From contig JAWKMR010000009.1 of assembly GCA_041392125.1 (NCBI GenBank), positions 1 to 64,000 on the forward strand: 64,000 nucleotides of DNA, read 5' to 3'. Below, in pieces: positions 34,904-43,728 of the stretch. Source of the DNA: Halomarinibacterium sp041392125 (GTDB lineage Bacteria; Bacteroidota; Bacteroidia; Flavobacteriales; Flavobacteriaceae). Both the position numbers and the translations under genes were made by a program. How positions within the stretch are numbered: the stretch's first letter is position 1; each line of letters opens with the position of its first letter. The notes beneath the pieces are model-generated. The model ran no database searches. It was not told where the DNA came from and saw nothing but the letters and a program-made list of their open reading frames with translations.

Positions 34904-36451
34904 ATGAGCGAGATAAAAGTACTCTGGGTAGATGACGAAATAGACTTATTAAAACCACATATTTTATTTCTTGAAAATAGAAATTATAAAGTTACTACAG
35001 CCCAAAGTGGTTCTGAAGCTTTAGAAGAAATTCATAAAGAAAATTTTGATATCATTTTCCTTGACGAAAATATGCCCGGACTTACTGGGCTTGAAACACT
35101 TGCCGAAATTAAAGAGATTAAAGACTCTATTCCTGTTATTATGATTACCAAAAGTGAAGAGGAGCACATTATGGAAGAAGCCATTGGTTCAAAAATTGCA
35201 GATTATCTTATCAAACCTGTCAATCCTAATCAAATTCTTCATAGTCTGAAGAAAAATTTGGATCATTCTAGGCTTGTTTCACAAAAGACTACTTCCAGCT
35301 ACCAGCAAGAATTCAGAAAAATTTCAATGGACATGTCTATGGTAAATTCTCCAAAAGAATGGGCAGATTTGTATCAAAAGTTGGTCTATTGGGAATTGGA
35401 GCTGGAGGAAATTGAAGACACCAGCATGATTGAAATTTTGGAAAGTCAAAAAACCGAAGCAAACATTCAATTTTGCAAATTTATTGAGAAAAATTACACT
35501 AGTTGGTTTAATGGTAATGACGAAGCCCCTATTATGTCTCACACACTCTTCAGAGAAAAAGTGATTCCACAGATTAAAAACACTCCCACTCTATTAGTGG
35601 TTATTGATAATCTTCGGTATGACCAATGGAAAGCATTTGAACCTATGCTATCAAGCTTTTATAAAAAGACTAATGAAGAGATTTTTTATAGTATTTTACC
35701 CACTGCTACACAATATGCACGTAATGCAATTTTTTCGGGATTAATGCCCAGCGAAATGGAAAAGCTATTTCCCAACTATTGGTTGAATGATACCGATGAA
35801 GGTGGTAAAAATCTATACGAAGAAGAATTTTTGGCAGCGCAATTAAAGCGACTTGGACTTAATATAAAATGGAGTTACAACAAAATTTCAAGTTTAAAAC
35901 AAGGTAAAAAGCTATCTGAAAATTTCAAATCACTTAAAAATGATGATCTTACAGTAGTGGTTTATAACTTTGTAGATATGCTTTCTCATGCTAAAACTGA
36001 AATGGAAGTAATAAAGGAGTTAGCATCCAATGATAAATCATATCGGTCTCTTACGAAAAGTTGGTTTCGAAATTCTCCATTAATGGAGCTTATTCAGCAA
36101 GCAGCACAGGCTGGTTTTAAACTCATTATTACTACAGACCACGGAACTATCAATGTAAAAAACCCTTCAAAGGTTATAGGTGACAAAAACACCAGCTTGA
36201 ATTTACGTTATAAAACCGGAAGGAGTCTTTCCTATGAAGATAAAGAAGTATTAGCTATCAAAGATCCTAGGTCTGTGTACCTACCCTCTATAAATATGAG
36301 TAGTTCTTTTATTTTTGCTAAAGGAGATCTATTCTTTGCTTATCCAAACAACTACAACCACTATGTAAGTTATTATAGAAATACATATCAACATGGAGGG
36401 GTTTCCTTGGAAGAAATGTTAATTCCTTTTTCTACATTGATTCCAAAATAA
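34904..36451 (+). CDS. porX: PorX-type response regulator with PglZ/alkaline phosphatase domain
   Basis: 515 residues. An N-terminal receiver domain (acidic pocket Asp10/Asp11, phosphoacceptor Asp54, Thr82, Lys104) is followed by a helical linker and a PglZ alkaline phosphatase-superfamily domain from about residue 205, with LVVIDNLRYDQW (Asp235), the candidate nucleophile loop ILPTATQYARN and TTDHGTINV. This is the architecture of PorX, which in Porphyromonas works with PorY to control type IX secretion and has phosphodiesterase activity on oligonucleotide or linear dinucleotide substrates. No PorY-like kinase is in this window. Confidence 0.93.
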   Translation: MSEIKVLWVDDEIDLLKPHILFLENRNYKVTTAQSGSEALEEIHKENFDIIFLDENMPGLTGLETLAEIKEIKDSIPVIMITKSEEEHIMEEAIGSKIADYLIKPVNPNQILHSLKKNLDHSRLVSQKTTSSYQQEFRKISMDMSMVNSPKEWADLYQKLVYWELELEEIEDTSMIEILESQKTEANIQFCKFIEKNYTSWFNGNDEAPIMSHTLFREKVIPQIKNTPTLLVVIDNLRYDQWKAFEPMLSSFYKKTNEEIFYSILPTATQYARNAIFSGLMPSEMEKLFPNYWLNDTDEGGKNLYEEEFLAAQLKRLGLNIKWSYNKISSLKQGKKLSENFKSLKNDDLTVVVYNFVDMLSHAKTEMEVIKELASNDKSYRSLTKSWFRNSPLMELIQQAAQAGFKLIITTDHGTINVKNPSKVIGDKNTSLNLRYKTGRSLSYEDKEVLAIKDPRSVYLPSINMSSSFIFAKGDLFFAYPNNYNHYVSYYRNTYQHGGVSLEEMLIPFSTLIPK

Positions 36452-36521
36452 TTTTTTTGTAAGAATTTACACCTAATATCAATTTTTATCGATTTTTATG
36501 ACCGCTAATCGAAAAAAAATA

Positions 36522-36529
36522 TATATTTG
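36522..36529 (+). promoter_or_regulatory. -7 promoter box of tsaE
   Basis: TATATTTG lies 15 bases upstream of the tsaE ATG. Confidence 0.66.
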
Positions 36530-36544
36530 TCTAGCCCTTGAATC

Positions 36545-36961
36545 ATGAAACATACGTATACACTTGCAGATTTAGCTGATGTTGCTTCAATGTTACTTGC
36601 TCAAGTGGACACAAAAACGCTATTATTTTATGGTGAAATGGGGGTTGGTAAAACAACTTTAGTGAAAGCATTAGCAGATAAGCTTGGGATAAAAGAGACT
36701 ATCAGTAGCCCCACCTTTTCTATAGTGAATGAATATGTAACTCATGAAGGAAAATTGTATCATTTTGATTTTTATAGGATAAAAGACGACATTGAAGTTT
36801 TAGATATTGGGATTGAGGATTACTTCAAGACAGACTACTGGAAACTAATTGAATGGCCTGAAAAAATAAGCAGTGATTTATTACCTGAAGAAATTACTAA
36901 AATAAAATTAACCAAAAACACAAACGGAAGCAGAACCATAGAAATAGTGCCCGTGAAATAA
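36545..36961 (+). CDS. tsaE: tRNA threonylcarbamoyladenosine biosynthesis ATPase
   Basis: 138 residues, full length. It has a P-loop GEMGVGKTT at 30-38, the TISSPTFSIVNEY block and the YHFDFYR segment characteristic of TsaE/YjeE. With TsaB and TsaD it completes t6A37 modification of ANN-decoding tRNAs. Cytoplasmic. It follows porX after about 90 bases, from its own promoter. The 170 bases downstream hold no other gene before the small lipoprotein. Confidence 0.96.
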   Translation: MKHTYTLADLADVASMLLAQVDTKTLLFYGEMGVGKTTLVKALADKLGIKETISSPTFSIVNEYVTHEGKLYHFDFYRIKDDIEVLDIGIEDYFKTDYWKLIEWPEKISSDLLPEEITKIKLTKNTNGSRTIEIVPVK

Positions 36962-37134
36962 ACAACGACAAAACTATATAGGTATGTTTAGTAAATTAAT
37001 TCTTTTAAAACATTAAAAAGAATCATGATTTTTGAGTAAAGCCAAACTTTACAAATTACCACTAAACTATTTGAAATACTTGTTTTTTTTCGTGATAGGT
37101 TTGTAATATAAACCTCACAAGAAAACCTAGTATT

Positions 37135-37269
37135 ATGAAACTTAAATATCTATTAATCCTTGCAGTATTTGGTGCCGCTTTATTTGTTTCTTGCACGCCG
37201 GAAAACGTAAATGATGGACAAACCGACCAACAAGTCGATAAAAACCTCAAACCACTCCAAAACGGCTAG
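37135..37269 (+). CDS. Very small lipoprotein (44 aa) overlapping the next gene
   Basis: A 44-codon reading frame: a basic start (MKLKYL), a hydrophobic core and lipobox LFVSC with Cys20, then a short polar mature part of about 25 residues ending KPLQNG. The textbook signal-plus-lipobox at the exact N-terminus makes chance unlikely. The last 59 bases overlap, in another frame, the start of the following membrane-protein gene. Similar tiny lipoproteins sit at the same place, between tsaE and alanine dehydrogenase, in other flavobacteria as far as I recall. Function unknown. Confidence 0.68.
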   Translation: MKLKYLLILAVFGAALFVSCTPENVNDGQTDQQVDKNLKPLQNG

Positions 37270-37741
37270 TAAATCACTTGCTTTTGGTGGAATAATTGTT
37301 TTATTAATTGCTATTTCACCATTTTTATTTTATTCATATAAAAGTTTCCCAACTTCTCAAGTTTGGGAAACTTCTCTATTCACTTTACACACCTCATTCC
37401 CTGATTGGTACTCATTTGCTTGGTATTTTACAGGTAAATTAATTCCACTTTATCTTTTGTTATTATGGTTTTTTACTTGCCGGGATTGGTGGCACTGGAT
37501 TATATTAGTTCCTATTGCAATGTATTCTTTTCAACTCTGGGGAGTTATTAATGAAAGTAACAACCTAGATGAACTAGAGCTATACTACATAGTTCCCTTA
37601 ATGCTAATTTTAGTTCCTGCAGTATACCTTATAAGAGCTAAACTTTTTGCAAAAGTAAGAGGAAATGACTTAAAATCTTTTGAAGAAGAGCTTGGTCAAA
37701 ACAGATCTGTTTGGCAACAAATCAAAGATTTATTCCAATAA
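37211..37741 (+). CDS. Conserved multi-pass membrane protein, unknown function
   Basis: A 176-residue protein: about 25 polar N-terminal residues, then four hydrophobic segments (about 26-45, 72-88, 93-112 and 124-145), and a charged C-terminal tail predicted to be cytoplasmic. Trp- and Tyr-rich loops (CRDWWHWIILVP) stand out. No known domain is recognised. The first codons lie inside the small lipoprotein gene in another frame; no other ATG allows a shorter start before the first helix, so the overlap is probably real. ald follows 57 bases later. Confidence 0.72.
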   Translation: MMDKPTNKSIKTSNHSKTASKSLAFGGIIVLLIAISPFLFYSYKSFPTSQVWETSLFTLHTSFPDWYSFAWYFTGKLIPLYLLLLWFFTCRDWWHWIILVPIAMYSFQLWGVINESNNLDELELYYIVPLMLILVPAVYLIRAKLFAKVRGNDLKSFEEELGQNRSVWQQIKDLFQ

Positions 37742-37798
37742 TCCTTTTTTTACTCTTAAATTTTATTAGTAACTTGGTGTAAGCAATTTCAACTTCTT

Positions 37799-38998
37799 AT
37801 GGCAAGCCCTTCTTCCCCTTTTACCAAAGCCCAATTGATTCCTCAAGAAGAAACTCTGGAAATTAGCAGAAATAAAGCAAATCTATATATTGGGATACCC
37901 AAGGAAACCCATTTTCAGGAAAAACGCATTTGCTTAACCCCGGATGCCGTAGCTGCCTTGGTGGGGCAAGGAAATAAGGTGTTGATTGAAAAAGGGGCCG
38001 GTGAAGAAGCAGGATTTCAGGATATCGATTATACTGAAGCCGGAGCTGAACTTACCCATGATACCCAAAAAATATTTGGCTGCCCTATTATCTTGAAAGT
38101 AGAACCCCCTACTCCAGAAGAAATTTCATGGATTCAACCCAAAACTCTACTCATTTCTGCTCTTCAGCTTAAAACCCAAAAGAAAGAATATTTCGATCAA
38201 CTCTCCAAAAAGAAAATCACTGCTTTGGCATTCGAATTTATTAAAGATGAAGATGGTTCCTATCCGGCAGTTAAAGCATTAAGTGAATTAGCAGGTACGG
38301 CTTCTGTCCTTATTGCGGCGGAATTGATGGCCTATGGCAAAAATAGCAATGGTTTACTATTTGGAAATTTAAGTGGTGTTCCCCCGCTCGAAGTAGTGGT
38401 AATTGGTGCAGGTACCGTGGGACAATTCGCAGTAAGATCTGCATTAGGATTAGGTGCCAATGTAAAGGTCTTTGATAGTTCTATCCCTCGACTTCGAAAT
38501 TTACAACTAGTAGCTGGACAGCCTATTTTTACTTGCACATTACAGCCAAAATATTTACTAAAGGCATTGCGAAGATGCGATGTTGCCATAGGAGCACTTC
38601 GTGGCAGCAATCGGTCTCCGGTAGTAGTGACAGAAACCATGGTAGAAAATATGAAAAAAGGGGCCATTATTATGGATGTAAGTATTGATATGGGAGGTTG
38701 TTTTGAAACTTCCGAAATGACCTCACATGATAAGCCAACCTTTGTAAAGCATGGGGTTATTCATTATGGAGTCCCTAATATTCCATCTAAATATCCCAAA
38801 ACAGCTTCTATCGCTATTAGTAATATTTTTACACCTTATTTACTAGAGATTGCAGAATGTGGCGGCATTGAAAATGCTTTACGATTTAATCAGGGATTAA
38901 GAAATGGTTTGTATTTTTACCGTGGAATATTAACCAATCAAGCCGTTGGGAATTGGTTTAATCTCCCTCATAGCGACAGCAATCTTCTAATTTTTTAA
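37799..38998 (+). CDS. ald: Alanine dehydrogenase
   Basis: 399 residues of the alanine dehydrogenase/PNT family: the N-terminal substrate domain (IGIPKETHFQEKRICLTPDAV), then the NAD-binding motif VVIGAGTVGQFAV and the C-terminal half with GVPNIPSKYPKTAS. It interconverts L-alanine and pyruvate plus ammonia with NAD. The N-terminus is about 30 residues longer than in Bacillus Ald, a feature I have seen in flavobacterial homologues. The DUF4258 gene follows after 2 bases. Confidence 0.92.
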   Translation: MASPSSPFTKAQLIPQEETLEISRNKANLYIGIPKETHFQEKRICLTPDAVAALVGQGNKVLIEKGAGEEAGFQDIDYTEAGAELTHDTQKIFGCPIILKVEPPTPEEISWIQPKTLLISALQLKTQKKEYFDQLSKKKITALAFEFIKDEDGSYPAVKALSELAGTASVLIAAELMAYGKNSNGLLFGNLSGVPPLEVVVIGAGTVGQFAVRSALGLGANVKVFDSSIPRLRNLQLVAGQPIFTCTLQPKYLLKALRRCDVAIGALRGSNRSPVVVTETMVENMKKGAIIMDVSIDMGGCFETSEMTSHDKPTFVKHGVIHYGVPNIPSKYPKTASIAISNIFTPYLLEIAECGGIENALRFNQGLRNGLYFYRGILTNQAVGNWFNLPHSDSNLLIF

Positions 38999-39000
38999 TC

Positions 39001-39375
39001 TTGAGTCTTTTTAAACGATTTCTATATTATTTTGGCGGATTTACAATAGGAATACTCATTTTGTTCTTTTTTTTAGGCGGAAAAAAAGCTTCATGTGATT
39101 ATGGCCCGGAAGCTCGTACCTTAAAAAGTATTCGATCTAAAAAAAGAGTTGTCCAGCCTGAAGTATTACAAAAACTCCTAGAAATTCAACTGGATACTGC
39201 TGCTATATCACAAATATTAACTGATGGGACGGTGCTTTTTTCAGAAAGCAATACACAATTAGATTCTTGTAAAATCTATAAAATTCAGGGAGAAATTTCC
39301 CAAAATAGCTTGAAAATTACCGTTGAAAATTGTAATAATAAAGCTTTATTTACTGATTTACAGATTCAGGAGTAA
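39001..39375 (+). CDS. DUF4258-family small membrane-anchored protein
   Basis: 124 residues. A hydrophobic N-terminal anchor (FLYYFGGFTIGILILFFFLGG) is followed by a domain with conserved CDYGPEARTLKSIRSKK. The start is a TTG two bases after the ald stop; the encoded SLFKRFLYYFGGF start matches what is usual for the family, and no ATG is available. Function unknown. Coupling to ald is suggested by the 2-base gap. The 3' end overlaps the convergent AraC-type gene by 26 bases. Confidence 0.78.
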   Translation: MSLFKRFLYYFGGFTIGILILFFFLGGKKASCDYGPEARTLKSIRSKKRVVQPEVLQKLLEIQLDTAAISQILTDGTVLFSESNTQLDSCKIYKIQGEISQNSLKITVENCNNKALFTDLQIQE

Positions 39376-41089
39376 TTTTGGAGAGATTTTCAATATAATA
39401 GGAAGGATAAATGCCTGTTTGCTTGTAAAAGACTCTTGAAAAAGAAGTCCCACTATTATACCCACATTCTTTTGCGATGGCATCAATAGTATATTTTTTA
39501 AATTCAGGGTTAAAACGGATGGCCTCCACAGCATAATTTATACGCAATTCATTAAGGTATTGTGAAAAATTCTTTTGAGTGGTTGAATTTATAACGCGAG
39601 ATAGATAATTTGCATTTGTTTCAAATATTTTTGCTAAGCTTTGAAGTGTAATATCGTTTTTGAGATACGTCTTCTTTAGTTCAAACGCTAATAGTTTATC
39701 TTGAATGTCTTTTACTATTTCAATTGAAATTCCCTCTAATGCATTTCTTTCCAATGCGTTTGGGTTATTATCTAGATCATGTATGTCCAGTAAAGACTGA
39801 AACCTTTTTTTATACAATCGTTGTCTTCTGTAAAAATAGGCAGCAAATAGAGAAGCAACTCCCAAGGTTGTTAAAGTAATATATAAAAGAGTATGGGATT
39901 GTTGGTTAGAATTTTTTAAAGCAAAAATCTCATTTTCTTTTTCATTTAAAAGCTCAGGAGTTTCAAATTTATTAATCATCTCTGGCTCAACATATTGATA
40001 ATTTATCTTAATAGTACTATCAATAGAAAAGATGATTTTGTTGTAATATAATTTTTTGTTTATATCGTCTGTATAATTAATTAGAGTTTCGTATAAAAAT
40101 CTTTTGTCAAAATAATCAAATAATTTACAATGAATATTATATATAGAATCGGCCTTTTTTAAATCAGAAATTCCATCATTAATCATATTTAGCTTAATTT
40201 TAGAAAGACCTCCAAACAAGAGAGTTCTTTTTAAATCATAAGGAGACAACCTATTATTTTTTGAAATTATTGAATCCCTATATTCAAGAGATTTTCTATA
40301 GTTTCTAGAAAAAAATTCAACTTCCATTGCCAAATCCAAAATTTTATCATGATGTATCTCTTTATTAAAATCATTATAATTGTTAAGATCATTATAATAT
40401 TTTTTAATTATTATTTTTGAAGAATCAAATTGATTGTTTTTTAATAAAGCATAGATATATGAAAAATTTGTATTTAATTTCTGTTCTATATATATATTAT
40501 CATTATTGTAACGATATTCCTTTCTAGTTTCTTTCTCTGTTTTTTTTATATAATCAGGATCTTCCAATAATTTATTCAATTGGTGTTGCCATTTTAATGC
40601 CTCTAGCTTATTACCCCAAGTTGCTCTATATAATACTAAAATACTCAAAGTATATACTTTTTGGCTGATATTATTTTTTCTTGATGAATATTGGTATGCT
40701 AATTTATAATAATCAAATTCTTTCTTTAAATTTTGTAGGCTCCCATAACCTTTAGCTTTTAAAATATATCCCATGCCTGGATAAGTAATATGATCCCACT
40801 CCTTAGTATATTCAATCAAACTATCGGCATATTTAATATTGGTTAACGGAGAGAATGCCCGTGCCAAGCGGTCATAGCCACGCGCTATTTTTACAGTATC
40901 TCCTTCCTTTCGGGCACGGTTTAAATAGGTACGTGCAATTTTTTCTTGAGAAAGAGAATCGTATTCAAATTCATTAAATAAATTTAAAAGTGCCTCATAC
41001 TCCAACTCATCCAAATAACTTTGAGATGGGGATTGCGAAAATCCCGTTAAGAAAAAGAAACAAAAAAAGAAGGCATAAATGTAACGCAT
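39350..41089 (-). CDS. Membrane-bound TPR/AraC-type transcriptional regulator
   Basis: 579 residues: a signal peptide (to about 18), a periplasmic TPR-like helical region (about 20-385), one membrane helix (TLLYITLTTLGVASLFAAYF, about 398-417) and a C-terminal AraC/XylS HTH domain (about 470-570, IAKECGYNSGTSFSRVFYKQTGIYPSYY). It is a one-piece sensor-regulator carrying a periplasmic input to DNA. The TPR segment is clearly more AT-rich than its neighbours, with many ATA codons. An unusual GGGGGAG sequence precedes the ATG, a rare Shine-Dalgarno-like site in this window. Confidence 0.87.
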   Translation of the reverse strand: MRYIYAFFFCFFFLTGFSQSPSQSYLDELEYEALLNLFNEFEYDSLSQEKIARTYLNRARKEGDTVKIARGYDRLARAFSPLTNIKYADSLIEYTKEWDHITYPGMGYILKAKGYGSLQNLKKEFDYYKLAYQYSSRKNNISQKVYTLSILVLYRATWGNKLEALKWQHQLNKLLEDPDYIKKTEKETRKEYRYNNDNIYIEQKLNTNFSYIYALLKNNQFDSSKIIIKKYYNDLNNYNDFNKEIHHDKILDLAMEVEFFSRNYRKSLEYRDSIISKNNRLSPYDLKRTLLFGGLSKIKLNMINDGISDLKKADSIYNIHCKLFDYFDKRFLYETLINYTDDINKKLYYNKIIFSIDSTIKINYQYVEPEMINKFETPELLNEKENEIFALKNSNQQSHTLLYITLTTLGVASLFAAYFYRRQRLYKKRFQSLLDIHDLDNNPNALERNALEGISIEIVKDIQDKLLAFELKKTYLKNDITLQSLAKIFETNANYLSRVINSTTQKNFSQYLNELRINYAVEAIRFNPEFKKYTIDAIAKECGYNSGTSFSRVFYKQTGIYPSYYIENLSKITPESVNQ

Positions 41090-41211
41090 ACCACTCCCCC
41101 GTTTAAATGTGATACTGCAAATTACTAATTGTAATTTATATTTTATATCAAAAAAAGGGACATTACTTACAATACACTGATAAATAGCGGTATAGAATGG
41201 AAACGATGCTT

Positions 41212-41227
41212 ACAATTCAAGAATTGT
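41212..41227. repeat. Inverted repeat in the AraC-regulator/putA intergene
   Basis: ACAATTC-AA-GAATTGT, a perfect 7-bp dyad. It is flanked by three copies of a [AG]CTTACA-type element near 41165, 41209 and 41230. Possible operator. Confidence 0.4.
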
Positions 41228-41300
41228 CACTTACAGATTCATTAATTGCGATTAGGAACGATTGTTTGTAATGAAATAATTTTGGATTTTTACCAAACAA

Positions 41301-41365
41301 ATAAAAAACCAGCCTCGAACTAATCGTCTAAGATAACTGGGGAGTTATAAAAACGGGGCTGGTTT
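41301..41365 (-). terminator. Compound terminator after proline dehydrogenase
   Basis: On the minus strand a 12-bp stem (AAACCAGCC-CCG with CGAGGCTGGTTT, one G-U pair) encloses a 36-base loop that contains a second small hairpin TAACT-CCCC-AGTTA, followed by a T run. It is an unusually large loop for a simple terminator. Confidence 0.72.
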
Positions 41366-41373
41366 CATTTTTC

Positions 41374-42546
41374 CTAAAGCCCTCTCCTACTTCGCTCCTT
41401 TTTAAGTAATTCTAATTCTCGGCTGGTCTGCCCTGCAACCGAAGTGTTTTCTTCGGCTCTTCTTATTAAATATGGCATAACATCCTTTACCGGACCAAAT
41501 GGTATATATTTTGCAACATTATACCCCGCTTCAGCAAGATTATAACTTATATGATCACTCATCCCATACAATTGCCCAAACCAGACTTTAGGGTCGTTGT
41601 TTGCAATACCCAAAGTTTCCATCATCTCCATAGCCAAGTAGCTGCTTTCTTCATTATGAGAACCGAGAAAAAGCGAAATATCTTCTAAATTTTCCAAAAT
41701 ATACTGCACCACATTATTAAAATGAATATCGGTAGCTTGTTTATTAGCACAAATAGGAGTAGGATAACTTTTCTCCTCTGCCCTATCATGCTCTTTTTCC
41801 ATATAGGCTCCCCGCACCACTTTAAACCCTAACTTATATCCTTTTGCTTTTGCTCTTTGGTGAATTTCCTTTAAATAATCCAATCGATCCCATCGGTAAC
41901 ATTGTAAGGTGTTGAAGACTACTGCTTTTTCTTTGTTGTAACGCTCCATCATTACCTCGCACAAATCATCTGCAGCATCTTGCATCCAAGTTTCTTCCCC
42001 GTCTATTAACAATTTAATGTTCCTGGAGTGGGCTTCGAAACAAATAGCTTCGTATCGTTTAATAATTCGGTCCCACTCTGCAGATTCTTCACTTGAAAGA
42101 GATTTGTCTTCAGTTAGTTTTTGCCAAATCTTAAACCTACCCAAACCTGTGGGTTTAAATACCGAAAATGGCATCGCTGGTTTTTTTTCTGCAAAACGTG
42201 TGAGTTCCAAAACCTTTTCGGTAGTAGCATCAAATTGATTTTCTTCTTCTTTTCCTTCCACAGAATAGTCTAAAACCGAATACACCCCTGCCTCCATTAA
42301 ATTATCTACTACCGGCAAACAATCTTTTTCATTAACTCCTCCACAAAAATGATCAAAAACCGTAGATCGAATAAGACCCTCTACCGGCAAATGAACATTA
42401 AGTGCAAACTTAGTTACAGCAGTACCAATCTTCACTAATGGTTCATTGGCGATCATTTTAAAAAGAAAATAAGCACGTTCTAACTGTGCATCACTTTTAA
42501 GTTTAAATGCGATTTCGGTATTATCAAACAAACGTTTTGTGGTCAT
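41374..42546 (-). CDS. putA: Proline dehydrogenase
   Basis: 390 residues from the ATG at 42546. This is a monofunctional proline dehydrogenase (FAD TIM-barrel) of the Bacteroidetes/eukaryote-like type, lacking the P5C dehydrogenase half. Signatures include the KLGFKVVRGAYMEKEHDRA block and the C-terminal YIPFGPVKDVMPYLIRRAEEN motif that binds proline. It oxidises L-proline to pyrroline-5-carboxylate and passes electrons to quinone. A longer frame from 42597 begins upstream of the -7 box and was rejected. Divergent from aroB. Confidence 0.93.
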   Translation of the reverse strand: MTTKRLFDNTEIAFKLKSDAQLERAYFLFKMIANEPLVKIGTAVTKFALNVHLPVEGLIRSTVFDHFCGGVNEKDCLPVVDNLMEAGVYSVLDYSVEGKEEENQFDATTEKVLELTRFAEKKPAMPFSVFKPTGLGRFKIWQKLTEDKSLSSEESAEWDRIIKRYEAICFEAHSRNIKLLIDGEETWMQDAADDLCEVMMERYNKEKAVVFNTLQCYRWDRLDYLKEIHQRAKAKGYKLGFKVVRGAYMEKEHDRAEEKSYPTPICANKQATDIHFNNVVQYILENLEDISLFLGSHNEESSYLAMEMMETLGIANNDPKVWFGQLYGMSDHISYNLAEAGYNVAKYIPFGPVKDVMPYLIRRAEENTSVAGQTSRELELLKKERSRRGL

Positions 42547-42562
42547 AATAGAATTTAAAACA

Positions 42563-42570
42563 CAAATATA
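42563..42570 (-). promoter_or_regulatory. -7 promoter box of proline dehydrogenase
   Basis: TATATTTG on the minus strand lies 16 bases upstream of the ATG at 42546. It decides the start. Confidence 0.68.
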
Positions 42571-42608
42571 GTTAGATTTGAAATCACAAAAAGACAATTT
42601 GTTTTACT

Positions 42609-43685
42609 ATGAAAAAGATAGCTTCAAAAACCAGTACTATTGTTTGCAATGAAGGTAGCTGGGAATTTCTATCAAATATTATTGAAAATTCAAATTTTTC
42701 GAAACTGTTTATCATTGTAGATCCTCACACAGAAAAGCATTGTCTTCCTTATTTCTTAAAAAAAACTACACTAAAAGACGCTAAAATTATTAGCATTCCA
42801 GCGGGTGAGCAATACAAAACTATTGAAACCTGTCTTTATGTATGGAACCAGTTATCGCAATTTGGTGCTGATAGGCAAAGTTTAGTCATTAACCTTGGCG
42901 GTGGTGTTGTAACCGATTTAGGTGGGTTTGTGGCAGGGACCTTTCAAAGAGGAATTTCATTTATCAATATTCCCACTTCGTTATTGGCCATGGTAGATGC
43001 TTCGGTGGGTGGAAAAAATGGTGTTGATCTGGGCATTTTGAAAAACCAGATTGGAATTATTAAAGAACCTTTAGCTGTTATTATTGATACCGATTTTCTA
43101 AAAACCCTTCCTATAAATCACGTAACCTCCGGAATAGCTGAAATTATAAAACACGGATTGATTTCATCAGAATTGTATTTAAACGAAGCATGGGCGTTTA
43201 CTATTGAAAACTCCATTTTATGCGAAAAACTTGTGTGGGAATCCGTCCAAATTAAACATCAAATTGTAACCGAAGATCCTACCGAAAAAGGACTTCGAAA
43301 AACGTTAAATTATGGACATACTTTAGGCCATGCAATTGAATCCTTCTGTTTGGAAAACTCAAAAAAAACTACACTTTTACACGGGGAAGCCATTGCCATC
43401 GGGTTGTTATTAGAAACCTATATATCGTCTGAGCTTTTAGGTTTCCCAAAAGAAAAATTATTTGAAATTTCAGAAAAAATAACGGCCCTATTTCCTAAAA
43501 TACATTTCAATTCAGAAGACATTAAAGAGATTATTAAATTGTTAATTTTCGACAAGAAAAATACCCATGGAATTATTCAATTTGTACTTTTGGAAGATAT
43601 TGGAACACCCAAAATAAATTGTATTGTTTCTAATGAAATCATTGAAAAAGCATTCAAATTTTATGAAAAATGTATTGCTAAATAA
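42609..43685 (+). CDS. aroB: 3-dehydroquinate synthase
   Basis: 358 residues, full length. It has the NAD-binding GGGVVTDLGGFVAGTFQRG block, the long signature PTSLLAMVDASVGGKNGVD, and metal ligands in EIIKHG, LNYGHTLGHAIE and LLHGEAIA. It closes the carbocycle of the shikimate pathway from DAHP. Another pathway enzyme, aroQ, lies at 23193, so the aro genes are scattered. Divergent from proline dehydrogenase across 62 bases. Confidence 0.96.
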   Translation: MKKIASKTSTIVCNEGSWEFLSNIIENSNFSKLFIIVDPHTEKHCLPYFLKKTTLKDAKIISIPAGEQYKTIETCLYVWNQLSQFGADRQSLVINLGGGVVTDLGGFVAGTFQRGISFINIPTSLLAMVDASVGGKNGVDLGILKNQIGIIKEPLAVIIDTDFLKTLPINHVTSGIAEIIKHGLISSELYLNEAWAFTIENSILCEKLVWESVQIKHQIVTEDPTEKGLRKTLNYGHTLGHAIESFCLENSKKTTLLHGEAIAIGLLLETYISSELLGFPKEKLFEISEKITALFPKIHFNSEDIKEIIKLLIFDKKNTHGIIQFVLLEDIGTPKINCIVSNEIIEKAFKFYEKCIAK

Positions 43686-43695
43686 AAACTTGTTT

Positions 43696-43703
43696 TATAT
43701 TTG
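43696..43703 (+). promoter_or_regulatory. -7 promoter box of the acidic-protein gene
   Basis: TATATTTG lies 25 bases upstream of the ATG at 43729; a TTG at 43674-43676, 19 bases upstream of the box, fits the -33 element. Confidence 0.7.
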
Positions 43704-43728
43704 AAACCATTCCAACCACCCCAAAACG

